12,718 nt of DNA from NCBI GenBank assembly GCA_012520835.1, contig JAAYNN010000031.1, positions 1 through 12,718 on the forward strand, in the 5' to 3' direction. The DNA is from Dehalococcoidales bacterium. Lineage in GTDB: Bacteria > Chloroflexota > Dehalococcoidia > Dehalococcoidales > UBA5627. Below the pieces are notes generated by a model that was given only the letters and a program-made list of their open reading frames with translations, did not search any database and was not told where the DNA came from. A program made the translations under genes and the position numbers. This document shows positions 5,071 to 12,718 of this stretch, one piece after another; the first letter of the stretch is position 1; each line of letters starts with the position of its first letter.

Positions 5071-5081
5071 ATCACTAAAAC

Positions 5082-5114
5082 AAAAGTGGGAAGTTTTAAG
5101 GCTTCCCACTTTTT
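5082..5114 (+). terminator. Terminator behind the CDF gene (bidirectional)
   Basis: AAAAGTGGGAAG (5082-5093) and CTTCCCACTTTT (5102-5113) form a perfect 12-bp stem with an 8-nt loop and T-rich ends on both strands. It ends the CDF transcript on plus and could end the transcript of the 28-residue peptide gene on minus. Confidence 0.88.
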
Positions 5115-5140
5115 CTCTCAGGATTTATACCCGAGGTTTA

Positions 5141-5227
5141 TTATTTTTTCTTAGTTGCCGGTTTAGCAGGAGCAGCTGCCGGTTTGGCAGGAGCGGCTGC
5201 TGGTTTGGCTGGTGCTTTATGGCCCAT
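5141..5227 (-). CDS. 28-residue Ala/Pro/Lys-rich small protein
   Basis: The ORF on the minus strand encodes MGHKAPAKP followed by a seven-residue period (AAAPAKP) and ends in TKKK. It is almost only Ala, Pro and Lys, strongly basic and without hydrophobic segments. It resembles histone-H1-like or linker tails, so nucleic-acid or polyanion binding is possible, but no family is recognised. Support for being a real gene comes from the strong AAAGGGGG site six bases before the ATG, a near-ideal promoter upstream, and a terminator immediately downstream. The triplet repeat periodicity could also be slippage-prone low-complexity DNA. It lies behind ftsZ and inside the inverted-repeat bracket. Confidence 0.65.
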   Translation of the reverse strand: MGHKAPAKPAAAPAKPAAAPAKPATKKK

Positions 5228-5280
5228 TTTAATCCCCCTTTCTCAATACTGGTTGTGCAGGTATTAATTAAATACAATAA

Positions 5281-5311
5281 ATTATATATAGCAAATTGTG
5301 TCCAATCAATT
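5281..5311 (-). promoter_or_regulatory. Promoter of the 28-residue peptide gene
   Basis: On the minus strand TTGATT lies within the right repeat copy. It is followed after 17 bases (GGACAC... to ...GCTATA) by a perfect TATAAT. The -35 box and part of the spacer therefore belong to the 65-bp repeat, while the -10 lies outside it. The left copy has the same TTGATT but no good -10 at the same distance. Confidence 0.6.
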
Positions 5312-5362
5312 GTTAATTACGTTTAAAATACTATTCTGCAGACACTACAATCGAATAGCACT
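5298..5362 (-). repeat. 65-bp inverted repeat, right copy
   Basis: Reverse complement of 2253-2317 with only two mismatches and no gaps. It begins on the minus strand immediately behind the ftsZ stop codon (TAA at 5365-5367). Unlike the left copy it has no clear CGAATAGTACT mirror end. Its outer flank (GACACAATTTGC) resembles 2221-2234 beside the left copy. Together the copies bracket 3.1 kb that holds plsX, the DUF6653-like gene, the CDF unit and the small peptide gene, with no transposase. Confidence 0.75.
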
Positions 5363-5364
5363 AA

Positions 5365-6459
5365 TTATATCAATCTGCTATTTCTTTTTATTAAATCTTC
5401 TAAAAAAGAAGGCATATCCAGCGCTTCTTCGTTTTCAGTATTTAATAAGCGTTTCACACTCTCTCTTTTCTCAGCTTCAATTTGCTCTTCTTTTCTGGCA
5501 GCTTCTTCCCTGGTTTCGAAACCGGTAGCTATCAATGTCAGACGAACCCTGTTTTCCATAGCAGGGTCCATCATAACGCCGAATATCACGTTAGCATCCG
5601 GAGCAACGGCTTTCTTTATAGTTTCTGCCGCATCGTTTACTTCAAAAAGTGTCAGGTCCCGACCACCGACAACGTTAAACATCACTTTTTTAGCCCCATG
5701 AACCGAGGTATCCAGCAAAGGACTGGTTAACGCCTGTTTGGCGGCATCTACTGCACGATTTTGACCATTGCCCCATCCGATAGACATCCATGCATGCCCG
5801 GAGTCCTTCATAATGGCCTTTACATCGGCAAAATCAAGGTTGATAAGGCCGGGAACAGTTATTACTTCGGCGATTGCCTGCACACCCTGGTGCAGTACCT
5901 CGTCAGCCATGCGAAAGGCGGCGCTGACACTGGTTCTCTTATCGCAAATATCGAGAATTCTTTCATTGGGGACTATAATCAGTGTATCGGCATGCGGAGC
6001 AAGATCGCGAATCCCTTCTTCTGCCACTTTAGCGCGATGAACACCTTCGAATTTAAAGGGGCGTGTTACAACAGCAATAGTTAAAGCTCCGCTCCTTTTC
6101 GCTATTTCAGCAACCACAGGTGCAGAGCCGGTACCCGTTCCTCCACCCATTCCGGCAGTAACAAAAACCATATCCGATCCGCCGACTATTTCCTGAATTT
6201 CATCCAGGCATTCCTCGGCTGCCCAGCGGCCCCTGGTATGATCTCCGCCGGCTCCGAGGCCGCGCGCAGATCTGGCACCCAGTTGAATCTTTACCGGAGC
6301 TTCTGTTATTTCAAGATGCTGAGTATCGGTATTCATGGCAATAAACTCAACTCCCCTGATGCCTTCCTGAACCATACGGGTTATGGCATTGCATCCTGAG
6401 CCGCCCATACCGATAACTTTAATTTTGGCCGGGCCTGGCACATTTATTGATTGTGTCAT
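5365..6459 (-). CDS. ftsZ: Cell division protein FtsZ
   Basis: FtsZ is the tubulin-like GTPase that polymerises into the division ring. The 364-residue product has VIGMGGSGCNAITRM (15-29), GMGGGTGTGSAP (103-114, nucleotide-binding T4), IIVPNERIL (161-169) and the T7 loop NLDFAD (207-212), which carries the catalytic Asp. A globular C-terminal half follows to about 315. The C-terminal linker is short (about 25 residues, Glu/Lys-rich). It leads to a conserved-type tail, ALDMPSFLEDLIKR (346-359), the docking site for FtsA or other partners. An AGGGGAG ribosome site supports the ATG. It is 25 bases behind ftsA, so the two are co-transcribed. The stop codon is almost touched by the right 65-bp repeat. 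Confidence 0.97.
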   Translation of the reverse strand: MTQSINVPGPAKIKVIGMGGSGCNAITRMVQEGIRGVEFIAMNTDTQHLEITEAPVKIQLGARSARGLGAGGDHTRGRWAAEECLDEIQEIVGGSDMVFVTAGMGGGTGTGSAPVVAEIAKRSGALTIAVVTRPFKFEGVHRAKVAEEGIRDLAPHADTLIIVPNERILDICDKRTSVSAAFRMADEVLHQGVQAIAEVITVPGLINLDFADVKAIMKDSGHAWMSIGWGNGQNRAVDAAKQALTSPLLDTSVHGAKKVMFNVVGGRDLTLFEVNDAAETIKKAVAPDANVIFGVMMDPAMENRVRLTLIATGFETREEAARKEEQIEAEKRESVKRLLNTENEEALDMPSFLEDLIKRNSRLI

Positions 6460-6484
6460 ATATCAACTCCCCTGCATTCAACAG

Positions 6485-7672
6485 CTAATTATTTCCACCC
6501 ATTATTCTTGAAATATAATTGGCATGCCTTGACTTCTTTTCATCATTCATCAACTTCCATAGCAGTAAACCCACTCCGGTGGCATGCATCGGATTACTCA
6601 GAACATCGGAAACCCCCGGCAGCCTGGTCGGATATCCGATTCTGGAAGGCAGTTGTGTAGTACTGACAGCCAATTCGGCAAGACCCGGAATATTAGCGGT
6701 ACCGCCGCATATCACCATGTTCAATGAAGCCAAATTCAATAAATCGATTTCAGACAGCTCTATCATGACTAATCTCAATAATTCTTCCATACGCGTGGTA
6801 ATGATTTTAGATAGTTCATTCTGTGAAATACTGAATTCTCCAATAACGATGTCTTTTGTGCCAGGTAAAGAAGAGTTAAATGGCATGACACTCCCATATT
6901 TGATTTTAATCTGCTCAGCCATGTCAAATGAAATACCGGTGGCAATCGAGATGTCTCTGGTTACCTGATATCCTGACACCGGAATTACGAATGCGTAGCA
7001 GGCGCTGCCATTCTGAAAAACAACAACATCGGTCGTCCCGCCGCCGATATCCAAAAGAACAGCCCCGTCCTGTTTTTCCTCCTCGGTCAGTACTGCTTCG
7101 GCACTGGCTAAAGGCTCAAGCACAACATCTTCAACTTTCACACCGGCGCCGCGAACACACTTGACCAGGTTTTGTACCGATGTTGAGGCAGCAGTAATAA
7201 TATTGGTTGTTGCATCAAGACGATTGGCATGCATGCCTACCGGGCTGTTGATGCCGGACTGTCCGTCCAGTGCATAGGAACGGGGAATAATATGCAGTAT
7301 TTCCCTGCCTTGAGGCAATTCGATATCCCTGGCTATTTTAAGTACACGTTCCAGGTCGCCGGATTGAACCATTTTTCTGGCATTGGTTATAGATACCACA
7401 CCGTGATTATTTACTGAACTGATATGCTTGCCTGTTATACCGACGCAAGCTGATTCCAGTTTATATCCGGCTGCCTGTTCAGCTTTCGAAACCGCAAGTT
7501 GTATCGATTCCTGGGCACTTTTAACATCGGACACCATTCCTTTATGTAAACCGTTTGAGGGAACAACACCTACTCCAAGTATATTGGGTATTCCGTCCTC
7601 ATATACCTCCGCCATGATAGTACATATTTTTGCCGTTCCGACATCAATTGCCGCAATTTTGTTTTTCTTCAT
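6485..7672 (-). CDS. ftsA: Cell division protein FtsA
   Basis: FtsA is the actin-like ATPase that tethers FtsZ to the membrane and recruits later division proteins. The 395-residue product shows the phosphate-1 loop AAIDVGTAKICTI (7-19), the 1C (SHS2) region (about 84-160), EPLASAEAVL (186-195), the phosphate-2 loop LLDIGGGTTDVVVF (206-219) and the adenosine motif VICGGTANIPGL (320-331). The end (LLLWKLMNDEKKSRHANYISRIMGG) lacks an obvious strongly basic-aromatic amphipathic helix of the usual kind, so membrane anchoring may be weak or different. The ATG has GAAGGG directly before it and AGGGGG further upstream. It is the first gene of the ftsA-ftsZ unit. Confidence 0.95.
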   Translation of the reverse strand: MKKNKIAAIDVGTAKICTIMAEVYEDGIPNILGVGVVPSNGLHKGMVSDVKSAQESIQLAVSKAEQAAGYKLESACVGITGKHISSVNNHGVVSITNARKMVQSGDLERVLKIARDIELPQGREILHIIPRSYALDGQSGINSPVGMHANRLDATTNIITAASTSVQNLVKCVRGAGVKVEDVVLEPLASAEAVLTEEEKQDGAVLLDIGGGTTDVVVFQNGSACYAFVIPVSGYQVTRDISIATGISFDMAEQIKIKYGSVMPFNSSLPGTKDIVIGEFSISQNELSKIITTRMEELLRLVMIELSEIDLLNLASLNMVICGGTANIPGLAELAVSTTQLPSRIGYPTRLPGVSDVLSNPMHATGVGLLLWKLMNDEKKSRHANYISRIMGGNN

Positions 7673-7778
7673 CCCTTCTTTATGAACACCCCCTTATTTA
7701 TTACGATGTTTATAAATATTGCTATTTTATACAACCAGTAACTTTATCTTTTGGACTTATTTAAAAATATTAAAATAT

Positions 7779-7807
7779 ATAGTATCTGAATATTATTAAG
7801 TCGTCAA
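7779..7807 (-). promoter_or_regulatory. Promoter of the ftsA-ftsZ operon
   Basis: On the minus strand TTGACG (7802-7807) and TACTAT (7779-7784) are 17 bases apart in very AT-rich DNA. A start near 7772 gives a leader of about 100 bases before ftsA. No repeat or operator-like dyad is evident in the leader. Confidence 0.6.
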
Positions 7808-7841
7808 TTTATTTTTAATATAATTCAACCTTTTTTATAGT

Positions 7842-7871
7842 AAAAATGCCCTGTTTTCACAGGGCATTTTT
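7842..7871 (-). terminator. Terminator behind the alanine-rich protein gene (bidirectional)
   Basis: AAAAATGCCCTGT (7842-7854) and ACAGGGCATTTTT (7859-7871) form a perfect 13-bp stem with a 4-nt loop and A/T tracts at both ends. It lies 18 bases behind the stop codon of the upstream gene and separates it from the ftsA promoter. Confidence 0.88.
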
Positions 7872-7889
7872 AATCGTATTATTTTTAAA

Positions 7890-9710
7890 CTATCCTAACA
7901 GCATCAAGCCAAGGCTGATAGTAACCGCGGCAACTATCGCACCAAGTACTGAAAGAACAATAATCGTCGTCAGTTCCCGTGAGGAGAGCACCTTCTTAAC
8001 CAGTGTTCTCAACAACGCTTCCTGAGCCTTCTGTAAAGCCTCTTCCGCTTTCAAGCTGGCTTGATTGGCAATTTCTTCAGCAGATATTTTAACGTCAGCG
8101 GCCGCTTTTTCGGCACGCGCGCTGGCTGCCAGTGCAGCACTTTTAGCTTCTTCTGCCGCCCTTCTGGCTTCTTCAGCAGCTATCTTAGCCTCCTCAATTT
8201 TTGCGGTGGCTTCTTTACTGGTTGCTTTCATAGCCGCTTCAGCAGCTTCCTTGGCATCAGATGCTTCTTTCGCAGCACCAGCCAGAGCAGCCTCTGCCGC
8301 TTTTTTGGCTTCTTCTGCCGCTCTTTTGGCTTCAAGCATCTTAGCCTGTGCTTCATCACCGGTTGCTTTCATAGTGTCTTCAGCGGCAGCCCGGGCATCT
8401 ATAGAAGCCTGATTGGCTAATGCTGCTGCTGCTTGTGCCGCTTTGGCAGATTCTTCCGCCATCATAACCAGTTTATGCAAGGCCCTGGCGGCAGCTTCAA
8501 CAGCTTCATCCCCGGCAAGTTCAGCCTGTTCGGCTTTACCACGTGTTTTTTCGGCTGCTTTAAATGCTACCTGAGCAGCCTGTTTGGCTTCCTGTCCGGC
8601 TTTTTCAGCACTATCTGCCAGCGGACCGGTTACTTTTGTTGCTGCAGCAAGCGCTTCTTCCCCGGCAATATCAGCCAGTTCAGCTTTTCTTTCAATTTCT
8701 TCAGCTAACCTGAAACCAGCTGCAGCCACTCTCTTGGCCTTCTTGCCAGCCTCATCTGTTTTAGAAGCCGTTTCTGCAGATAAATTATTTTCAAGGTTAG
8801 TTTGTGCCGTTTTGACATTTTTAACGCTATCGTCGAGCTGTTTATTAATATTGTTTGATTGTGAAACAGCGGAATCCACAGATTCTTTTGCTATGATGGC
8901 TGCAGCTTCAGCCCTGGCAGCGGCTTCCTGCGCCCTTTTTAAAAGCTCGGCAACAGCTTCTCTTGCAGCCAGATCCAGTTCTTCTGCTTTTCTGGCCGCT
9001 TCCTCAGCGGCATATCTGGCATTCCTGGCTGTTTCTTCGGCTTTCAGGGCAGCATCCTCAGCTCTGGCAACAGCCTCTGCTGCTTCTTGTATAGCAGATT
9101 CTGATGCTTCTCTGGCTGCCGCTGCCGCCTCTTCGGCTCTTTTTACAGCATCATCGGATTTTTTTGCGGCATCTGCCGCAGCCATAGCTGCCGCACGTGC
9201 TGCTTCTTCTGCTTTTCTGGAAGCCTCTGCAGCAGCTTCCTGTGCTGCTTTCGCGGCCGCATCCGCATCCGATTTTGCAATCGCACCAGCTTGTTCAGCC
9301 TTTGTAACCGCTTCACTGGCGGCTAATTTTGCAGCCTGTGCTGCATCCCTGGAACTCTTGTCTGCTTCTTCCGATTTAGCAGCCGCTCTTTCAGCTGCCT
9401 CAATTGCATCCTTAGCTATCTTTTCCGCTTTCGCCGCCGCTTCGGCAGCTGCCATGGTAGCATCACCGGCAGCTTTTTCCCCTGCCTTGCGGGCTTCTTC
9501 GGCTCTTTTTCCGGCTTCCACGGAAGCCTGTGTTGCGGCTGTTGCCGCCTCTCTTGAAGATCGTGCTGCATCTTCAGCCCTTTTGGCTGCTGCGGCCGCA
9601 GCACGAATATTATCATCCATCTCGTCCAATATCTGCGGAAGCGGTTTCCGCATAATCTTCGGAGGTTCTTCCTGTTCGTTTAACCTTTTTTCATTTTCTT
9701 TGTTTACCAT
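7890..9710 (-). CDS. Alanine-rich coiled-coil protein with C-terminal membrane tail
   Basis: The 606-residue product starts with a short polar N-terminus (about 35 residues, KIMRKPLPQILDEMDDNI). Some 500 residues of Ala/Glu/Lys/Arg helix with heptad-like KAEEAARAA words follow. A less repetitive break lies near 270-320 (SQSNNINKQLDDSVKNVKTA). The final helix (about 580-605, TTIIVLSVLGAIVAAVTISLGLMLL) is a single membrane segment at the very end, with no signal peptide, so it is probably tail-anchored with the coiled coil in the cytoplasm. The composition resembles TolA-type or apolipoprotein-like rods; I recognise no specific family. AAAGGAG precedes the ATG. Its position next to ftsAZ hints at envelope or division scaffolding, but it is a separate transcript. 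Confidence 0.85.
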   Translation of the reverse strand: MVNKENEKRLNEQEEPPKIMRKPLPQILDEMDDNIRAAAAAAKRAEDAARSSREAATAATQASVEAGKRAEEARKAGEKAAGDATMAAAEAAAKAEKIAKDAIEAAERAAAKSEEADKSSRDAAQAAKLAASEAVTKAEQAGAIAKSDADAAAKAAQEAAAEASRKAEEAARAAAMAAADAAKKSDDAVKRAEEAAAAAREASESAIQEAAEAVARAEDAALKAEETARNARYAAEEAARKAEELDLAAREAVAELLKRAQEAAARAEAAAIIAKESVDSAVSQSNNINKQLDDSVKNVKTAQTNLENNLSAETASKTDEAGKKAKRVAAAGFRLAEEIERKAELADIAGEEALAAATKVTGPLADSAEKAGQEAKQAAQVAFKAAEKTRGKAEQAELAGDEAVEAAARALHKLVMMAEESAKAAQAAAALANQASIDARAAAEDTMKATGDEAQAKMLEAKRAAEEAKKAAEAALAGAAKEASDAKEAAEAAMKATSKEATAKIEEAKIAAEEARRAAEEAKSAALAASARAEKAAADVKISAEEIANQASLKAEEALQKAQEALLRTLVKKVLSSRELTTIIVLSVLGAIVAAVTISLGLMLLG

Positions 9711-10129
9711 AATGAATTGCTCCTTTTGTACTTGTAAATTCTTTCATGAATTACCAAAACACCGCAGTGTCAACCTTTTGTACTCTTGTTAAGTAATGGC
9801 GCTAATGGCAAAACACAACATGAAAAAGGACATTCAAAATCCTTTATATTCTAGGAAGGTGCCAATTAAATCACGGGCTGTTATGGACAATCGATTCAGA
9901 AAAATAAGATCGCCTCATATCCCCGCCACTTATTATCACCATCCTTTCGTTTTTCCCGAACACTTTGTACTGCTTAAATATCAATCGAATAAACACAAAA
10001 CACAATAAGAAATTAAATCTCTACAACATACATAATAAGCTGTTTTGTGTTCTTTGTAAATACCCGCCAGATATGAGCAAAATAAATATTTATTATCGGG
10101 TCAGTACAAAAATATTATCATCCAATTTC

Positions 10130-10159
10130 TTGACAATCTTCTTCCTATAATAATAATAT
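10130..10159 (+). promoter_or_regulatory. Promoter of the TIG-repeat surface protein gene
   Basis: Consensus TTGACA (10130-10135) is followed after 18 bases by TAATAT (10154-10159), leaving a leader of about 60 bases. Confidence 0.6.
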
Positions 10160-10183
10160 TAGATGACTAAATACAATTGATGT

Positions 10184-10210
10184 AAATTCAAACTCGAGAT
10201 GTTTGAATTT
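10184..10210 (+). promoter_or_regulatory. Perfect 10-bp dyad in the 5' leader of the surface protein gene
   Basis: AAATTCAAAC (10184-10193) and GTTTGAATTT (10201-10210) are separated by 7 bases (TCGAGAT). The dyad lies between the promoter and the AAGAGGT ribosome site (10214-10220). It may be an mRNA hairpin controlling translation or stability, or a repressor operator. There is no T run, so it is not a terminator. Confidence 0.55.
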
Positions 10211-10224
10211 GAATAAGAGGTAGT

Positions 10225-12639
10225 ATGATTAAAAAGGCTAAACTGGTCTTTAAAATTCCCCTTATCATTTTATTAGCAGTTTCACTGTTTCTCTCCGCAC
10301 TTCCGGTATCCCCAGTTTCCGCTGCTACTGGCATTACCCTGTCAACCTATACCGGATCACCCGGCAATACTGTGACGATATCCGGTACATTCGATACGGT
10401 TACCAGCGGAGCCGCCATTATTACTTTCAACGATATTTATATCGGATTAGCCCCTATCAGTTCGGGTTCCTTTACCTCGAATTTTCAGGTTCCTGTGCTT
10501 CCGCGTGGCAAATATAAGGTAAACGTATCTGTAGAAGGTAGTTCTGTCAGCTTATCGGAAGAATTTACAATTAAACCGTCTATCAGCATCAGCAAGAGTA
10601 CTGTCACTGTCGGCGAACAAATTGCAATTTCCGGGAGCGGATTCAGTACTGGAAATATATCAATTTATATGGATAATGCCGCTACTCCGCTGATGATTGC
10701 AAATGCGGACGATACAGGCATACTTAATACAGTCATATTTACAGTTCCTGCCGCTAACAAAGCAACTCATATTCTTAAAGCCATTGATATTACCGGTGCT
10801 ACAGGAGCAGTCTATACTACTTTTAATATAATTCCCTCAATAGCGCTTTCGGAGGAAACCGGCGGCGCCGGTGCGCAGATAACAATTACCGGATACGGAT
10901 TTGCCAGTTCATCGATGATTACGATAACTTTGAATTCAACAGCCCTGCCGACAGCATCCATTGTTACGGATATTAACGGTACCTTTATAGCTACCGCTAC
11001 TCTGCCTGTCAGCATCGCTAAAGGAAATTACACCATAATGGCCGCTGATTCGACAGGTAATACGGCAACTGGAAATCTGGTAATACGGCAAACCCTTTCT
11101 ATTAGTAAAGAATCCGGTTTTGTCAACGACACCATTACAATTAACGGGACAAGCTTCGACGCCAATAAATCCATATCCATACTTTTTAATAATACAGTAT
11201 TGGCTTCTGCACAAACTGATGCTTACGGAGCGTTTTCGGCCGTGCTGACGATACCTCTGGTTGCTCAGGGTGAATATGTCATTAAGGCGATTGATGCCAA
11301 CGGCAACGAAGCGATTGAGCATTTTTCAGTCGTACCCAGTATATTAATTAATCCGGTCATTGAAAAGGTCGACAATAAAATCACTATTAACGGCAGCGGT
11401 TTTTTCTCAACATCAAATGTGGCTATTTACTTCAATAATGTAAATATCGGCAATGCCAGAACCAATTCCCTGGGGACCTTTTCTATTGATGTTTTGGTCC
11501 CTTACAGCCCCAGCGGAGAACACCAGATTAAAGCCATCGACGAACATGACAATCAAAGTTCGGCTAATTTTACCACTATTCCCGGTATTTCACTGGATTA
11601 CGATACAGGCTTTGTCGGAGATGCGATTATTATCTCCGGAACCGGTTTTGCCGCCGGAAGCTCGGTCAGCAATATGGTTACTTTTACCATTGGTACAGTA
11701 CCGCTGGTTATGAATGAAGGTAACATCTTCACCGATATCAACGGTAGTTTTACCGCCAGTTTTAATATCCCGGAAACAATTAAAGGTATACATGTTATTA
11801 CGGCAATTGATGCATTCGGCAATACAGATAATTCAGCGATTACTGTAGAATCCAGCATTTCTTCGAATACGTCAACGGGTATTGCCGGAGAAGAAATACA
11901 GATTTCGGGGTCCGGTTTTGCCCCCAACAAAAAAATAGATATCAAATATAATAATACTATAATGAATACATCCCCGGGGACCGTCACCACCAGCATTAAC
12001 GGCAGTTTTATTGCTTCTTTCGTTCTTCCGAATATTACAGCCGGCACTTATGTAATACTGGCAAGTGACGGAATAAATTCAGGGGCAGTCAATTTTACCC
12101 AGATATATGAATCTGTCCCCCCTCCTGCGGTAAGCCTGATTTCCCCGATAGATAAAACCAAGACTTCCCAACCGGTCATTTTTAACTGGAATCCTTCCAG
12201 TGACCCCAGCGGTATTTTCTATCAAATACAGGTAGGAACCGATGCTGCCTTCAGTACTTTGCTATTGGATGTCGCAGACCTTACAGCAACAACTTACACA
12301 ATGAACGCAGAATACAGATTTGATTCTGTCAATGTAAAAAATCCCTATTACTGGAGAGTGAAAGCAATAGATGGAGTCGGCAATGAAAGTACATGGGTAA
12401 CGGATACCTTTATTGTCGGTTCGGGTTGGCCGGACTGGCTGACTTATGCCCTGATCGGCATCGGGGGATTTATAATTCTCATTCTAAGTGGTTTCTGGAT
12501 AGGCCGCAGAATGGCAATGAAGCACAGCGATAGCAGCTACAATTATAATATGGATGCCAGTGAGGATACCGATGATACCGATATTGAATATCGCTACCGT
12601 AAACAGTATCCGAATATCAATTTAGACCATAATCCATGA
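10225..12639 (+). CDS. Secreted surface protein with seven IPT/TIG-like repeats, a fibronectin-like domain and a C-terminal membrane anchor
   Basis: The 804-residue product starts with a Sec signal peptide (KK at 3-4, hydrophobic 8-25, likely cleavage after VSA near 33). Seven immunoglobulin-like repeats of 82-89 residues follow, starting near residues 37, 119, 205, 290, 372, 454 and 543. Each opens like ISLDYDTGFVGDAIIISGTGF and closes near a G.Y.I.A.D..GN word. Residues about 632-732 form a fibronectin-type domain (PPAVSLISP, FNWNPSSD, YYWRVKAIDGVGN). One membrane helix (738-760), the basic RRMAMK and an acidic, Tyr-rich cytoplasmic tail follow. This is the layout of a membrane-anchored exoprotein in adhesion or cell-surface structure. 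It lacks LPXTG. AAGAGGT lies just upstream of the ATG. Confidence 0.88.
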   Translation: MIKKAKLVFKIPLIILLAVSLFLSALPVSPVSAATGITLSTYTGSPGNTVTISGTFDTVTSGAAIITFNDIYIGLAPISSGSFTSNFQVPVLPRGKYKVNVSVEGSSVSLSEEFTIKPSISISKSTVTVGEQIAISGSGFSTGNISIYMDNAATPLMIANADDTGILNTVIFTVPAANKATHILKAIDITGATGAVYTTFNIIPSIALSEETGGAGAQITITGYGFASSSMITITLNSTALPTASIVTDINGTFIATATLPVSIAKGNYTIMAADSTGNTATGNLVIRQTLSISKESGFVNDTITINGTSFDANKSISILFNNTVLASAQTDAYGAFSAVLTIPLVAQGEYVIKAIDANGNEAIEHFSVVPSILINPVIEKVDNKITINGSGFFSTSNVAIYFNNVNIGNARTNSLGTFSIDVLVPYSPSGEHQIKAIDEHDNQSSANFTTIPGISLDYDTGFVGDAIIISGTGFAAGSSVSNMVTFTIGTVPLVMNEGNIFTDINGSFTASFNIPETIKGIHVITAIDAFGNTDNSAITVESSISSNTSTGIAGEEIQISGSGFAPNKKIDIKYNNTIMNTSPGTVTTSINGSFIASFVLPNITAGTYVILASDGINSGAVNFTQIYESVPPPAVSLISPIDKTKTSQPVIFNWNPSSDPSGIFYQIQVGTDAAFSTLLLDVADLTATTYTMNAEYRFDSVNVKNPYYWRVKAIDGVGNESTWVTDTFIVGSGWPDWLTYALIGIGGFIILILSGFWIGRRMAMKHSDSSYNYNMDASEDTDDTDIEYRYRKQYPNINLDHNP

Positions 12640-12718
12640 TCTGCTTGACTGCCGGTTAGAGATGGTATTTTATATTTAATTCTTTGGTGTTTAATAGAAA
12701 ATTGTAGAAGATTTCAAC

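Larger units (their letters stand above)
9711..10224. other. 514-bp intergenic region between divergent genes
   Basis: AT-rich spacer between the alanine-rich protein gene (minus) and the TIG-repeat protein gene (plus). A TTGACA on the minus strand (9768-9773) may be the -35 of the minus-strand gene, but no good -10 accompanies it. An 11-bp inverted repeat, AACACAAAACA (9992-10002) and TGTTTTGTGTT (10041-10051), has a 38-base spacer. The promoter and hairpin near the right end are listed separately. A 70-codon plus-strand frame (9796-10008) has no ribosome site or recognisable features, and I do not call it a gene. Confidence 0.6.

Noticed and set aside
5012..5326. 104-codon plus-strand frame over the CDF end and terminator
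   Set aside because: It runs through the CDF stop region, a strong terminator and the antisense of the peptide gene; its CRF/GRSG repeats are reverse-strand translation of the AKP repeat.
2253..5362. Composite transposon made of the 65-bp inverted repeats
   Set aside because: There is no transposase or recombinase between the repeats, no clear target duplication around the whole segment, and the interior is housekeeping in character. Only the repeat itself is claimed.
8584..9792. Long plus-strand frame (402 codons) rich in Ala and Ser
   Set aside because: It is the antisense shadow of the alanine-rich coiled-coil gene. The repetitive GCN/GAA codons keep the opposite frame open; the minus-strand frame has the ribosome site, membrane tail and terminator.
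9796..10008. 70-codon plus-strand frame starting with ATG in the long intergenic region
   Set aside because: It has no ribosome site, no recognisable domain, and composition like the surrounding non-coding DNA.

Overview
The window looks like a chromosomal segment of a low-to-moderate GC bacterium. My best guess is Chloroflexota, probably Dehalococcoidia. This is an inference from an ftsA-ftsZ pair without neighbouring murein-cluster genes, a repeat-rich secreted protein with a single C-terminal anchor, and tRNA-linked integrase modules. No rRNA or other marker fixes the taxonomy.

Region 1 (about 1-2125, all on the minus strand) is accessory DNA. Reading along the minus strand there is an intact tRNA-Gly(CCC), a roughly 120-bp leader, an XRE/S24-type repressor, an MmpS-like membrane-anchored protein, a four-helix membrane protein, a 3' half of a tRNA-Val(CAC) gene, a second copy of the same leader, and the N-terminal part of a tyrosine recombinase that runs off the window. 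The two leaders share long identical blocks. Between these blocks they carry different direct-repeat words and different inverted-repeat arms that still pair. This is the most unusual structure in the window and looks like a family of tRNA-targeting integrative modules.

Region 2 (about 2126-5365, plus strand) carries plsX (phospholipid synthesis), a small membrane protein of unknown function, and a CDF metal efflux transporter. The transporter is preceded by a structured leader that matches the NiCo (czcD) metal riboswitch, followed by an intrinsic terminator and a competing anti-terminator hairpin. A 28-residue Ala/Pro/Lys peptide lies on the minus strand. The region is bracketed by a 65-bp inverted repeat (63 of 65 identical), one copy upstream of plsX and the other directly behind the ftsZ stop codon.

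Region 3 (5365-9710, minus strand) contains ftsA-ftsZ, a two-gene division operon with a good promoter. Upstream of it, separated by a terminator, is a 606-residue alanine-rich coiled-coil protein with a C-terminal membrane tail.

Region 4 (9711-12718) is a 514-bp intergenic region with inverted repeats and a promoter, followed by a plus-strand gene for an 804-residue secreted protein. That protein has a signal peptide, seven IPT/TIG-like repeats, a fibronectin-like domain and a C-terminal membrane anchor. All functional calls come from reading the sequence and remembered family motifs; no search was run.
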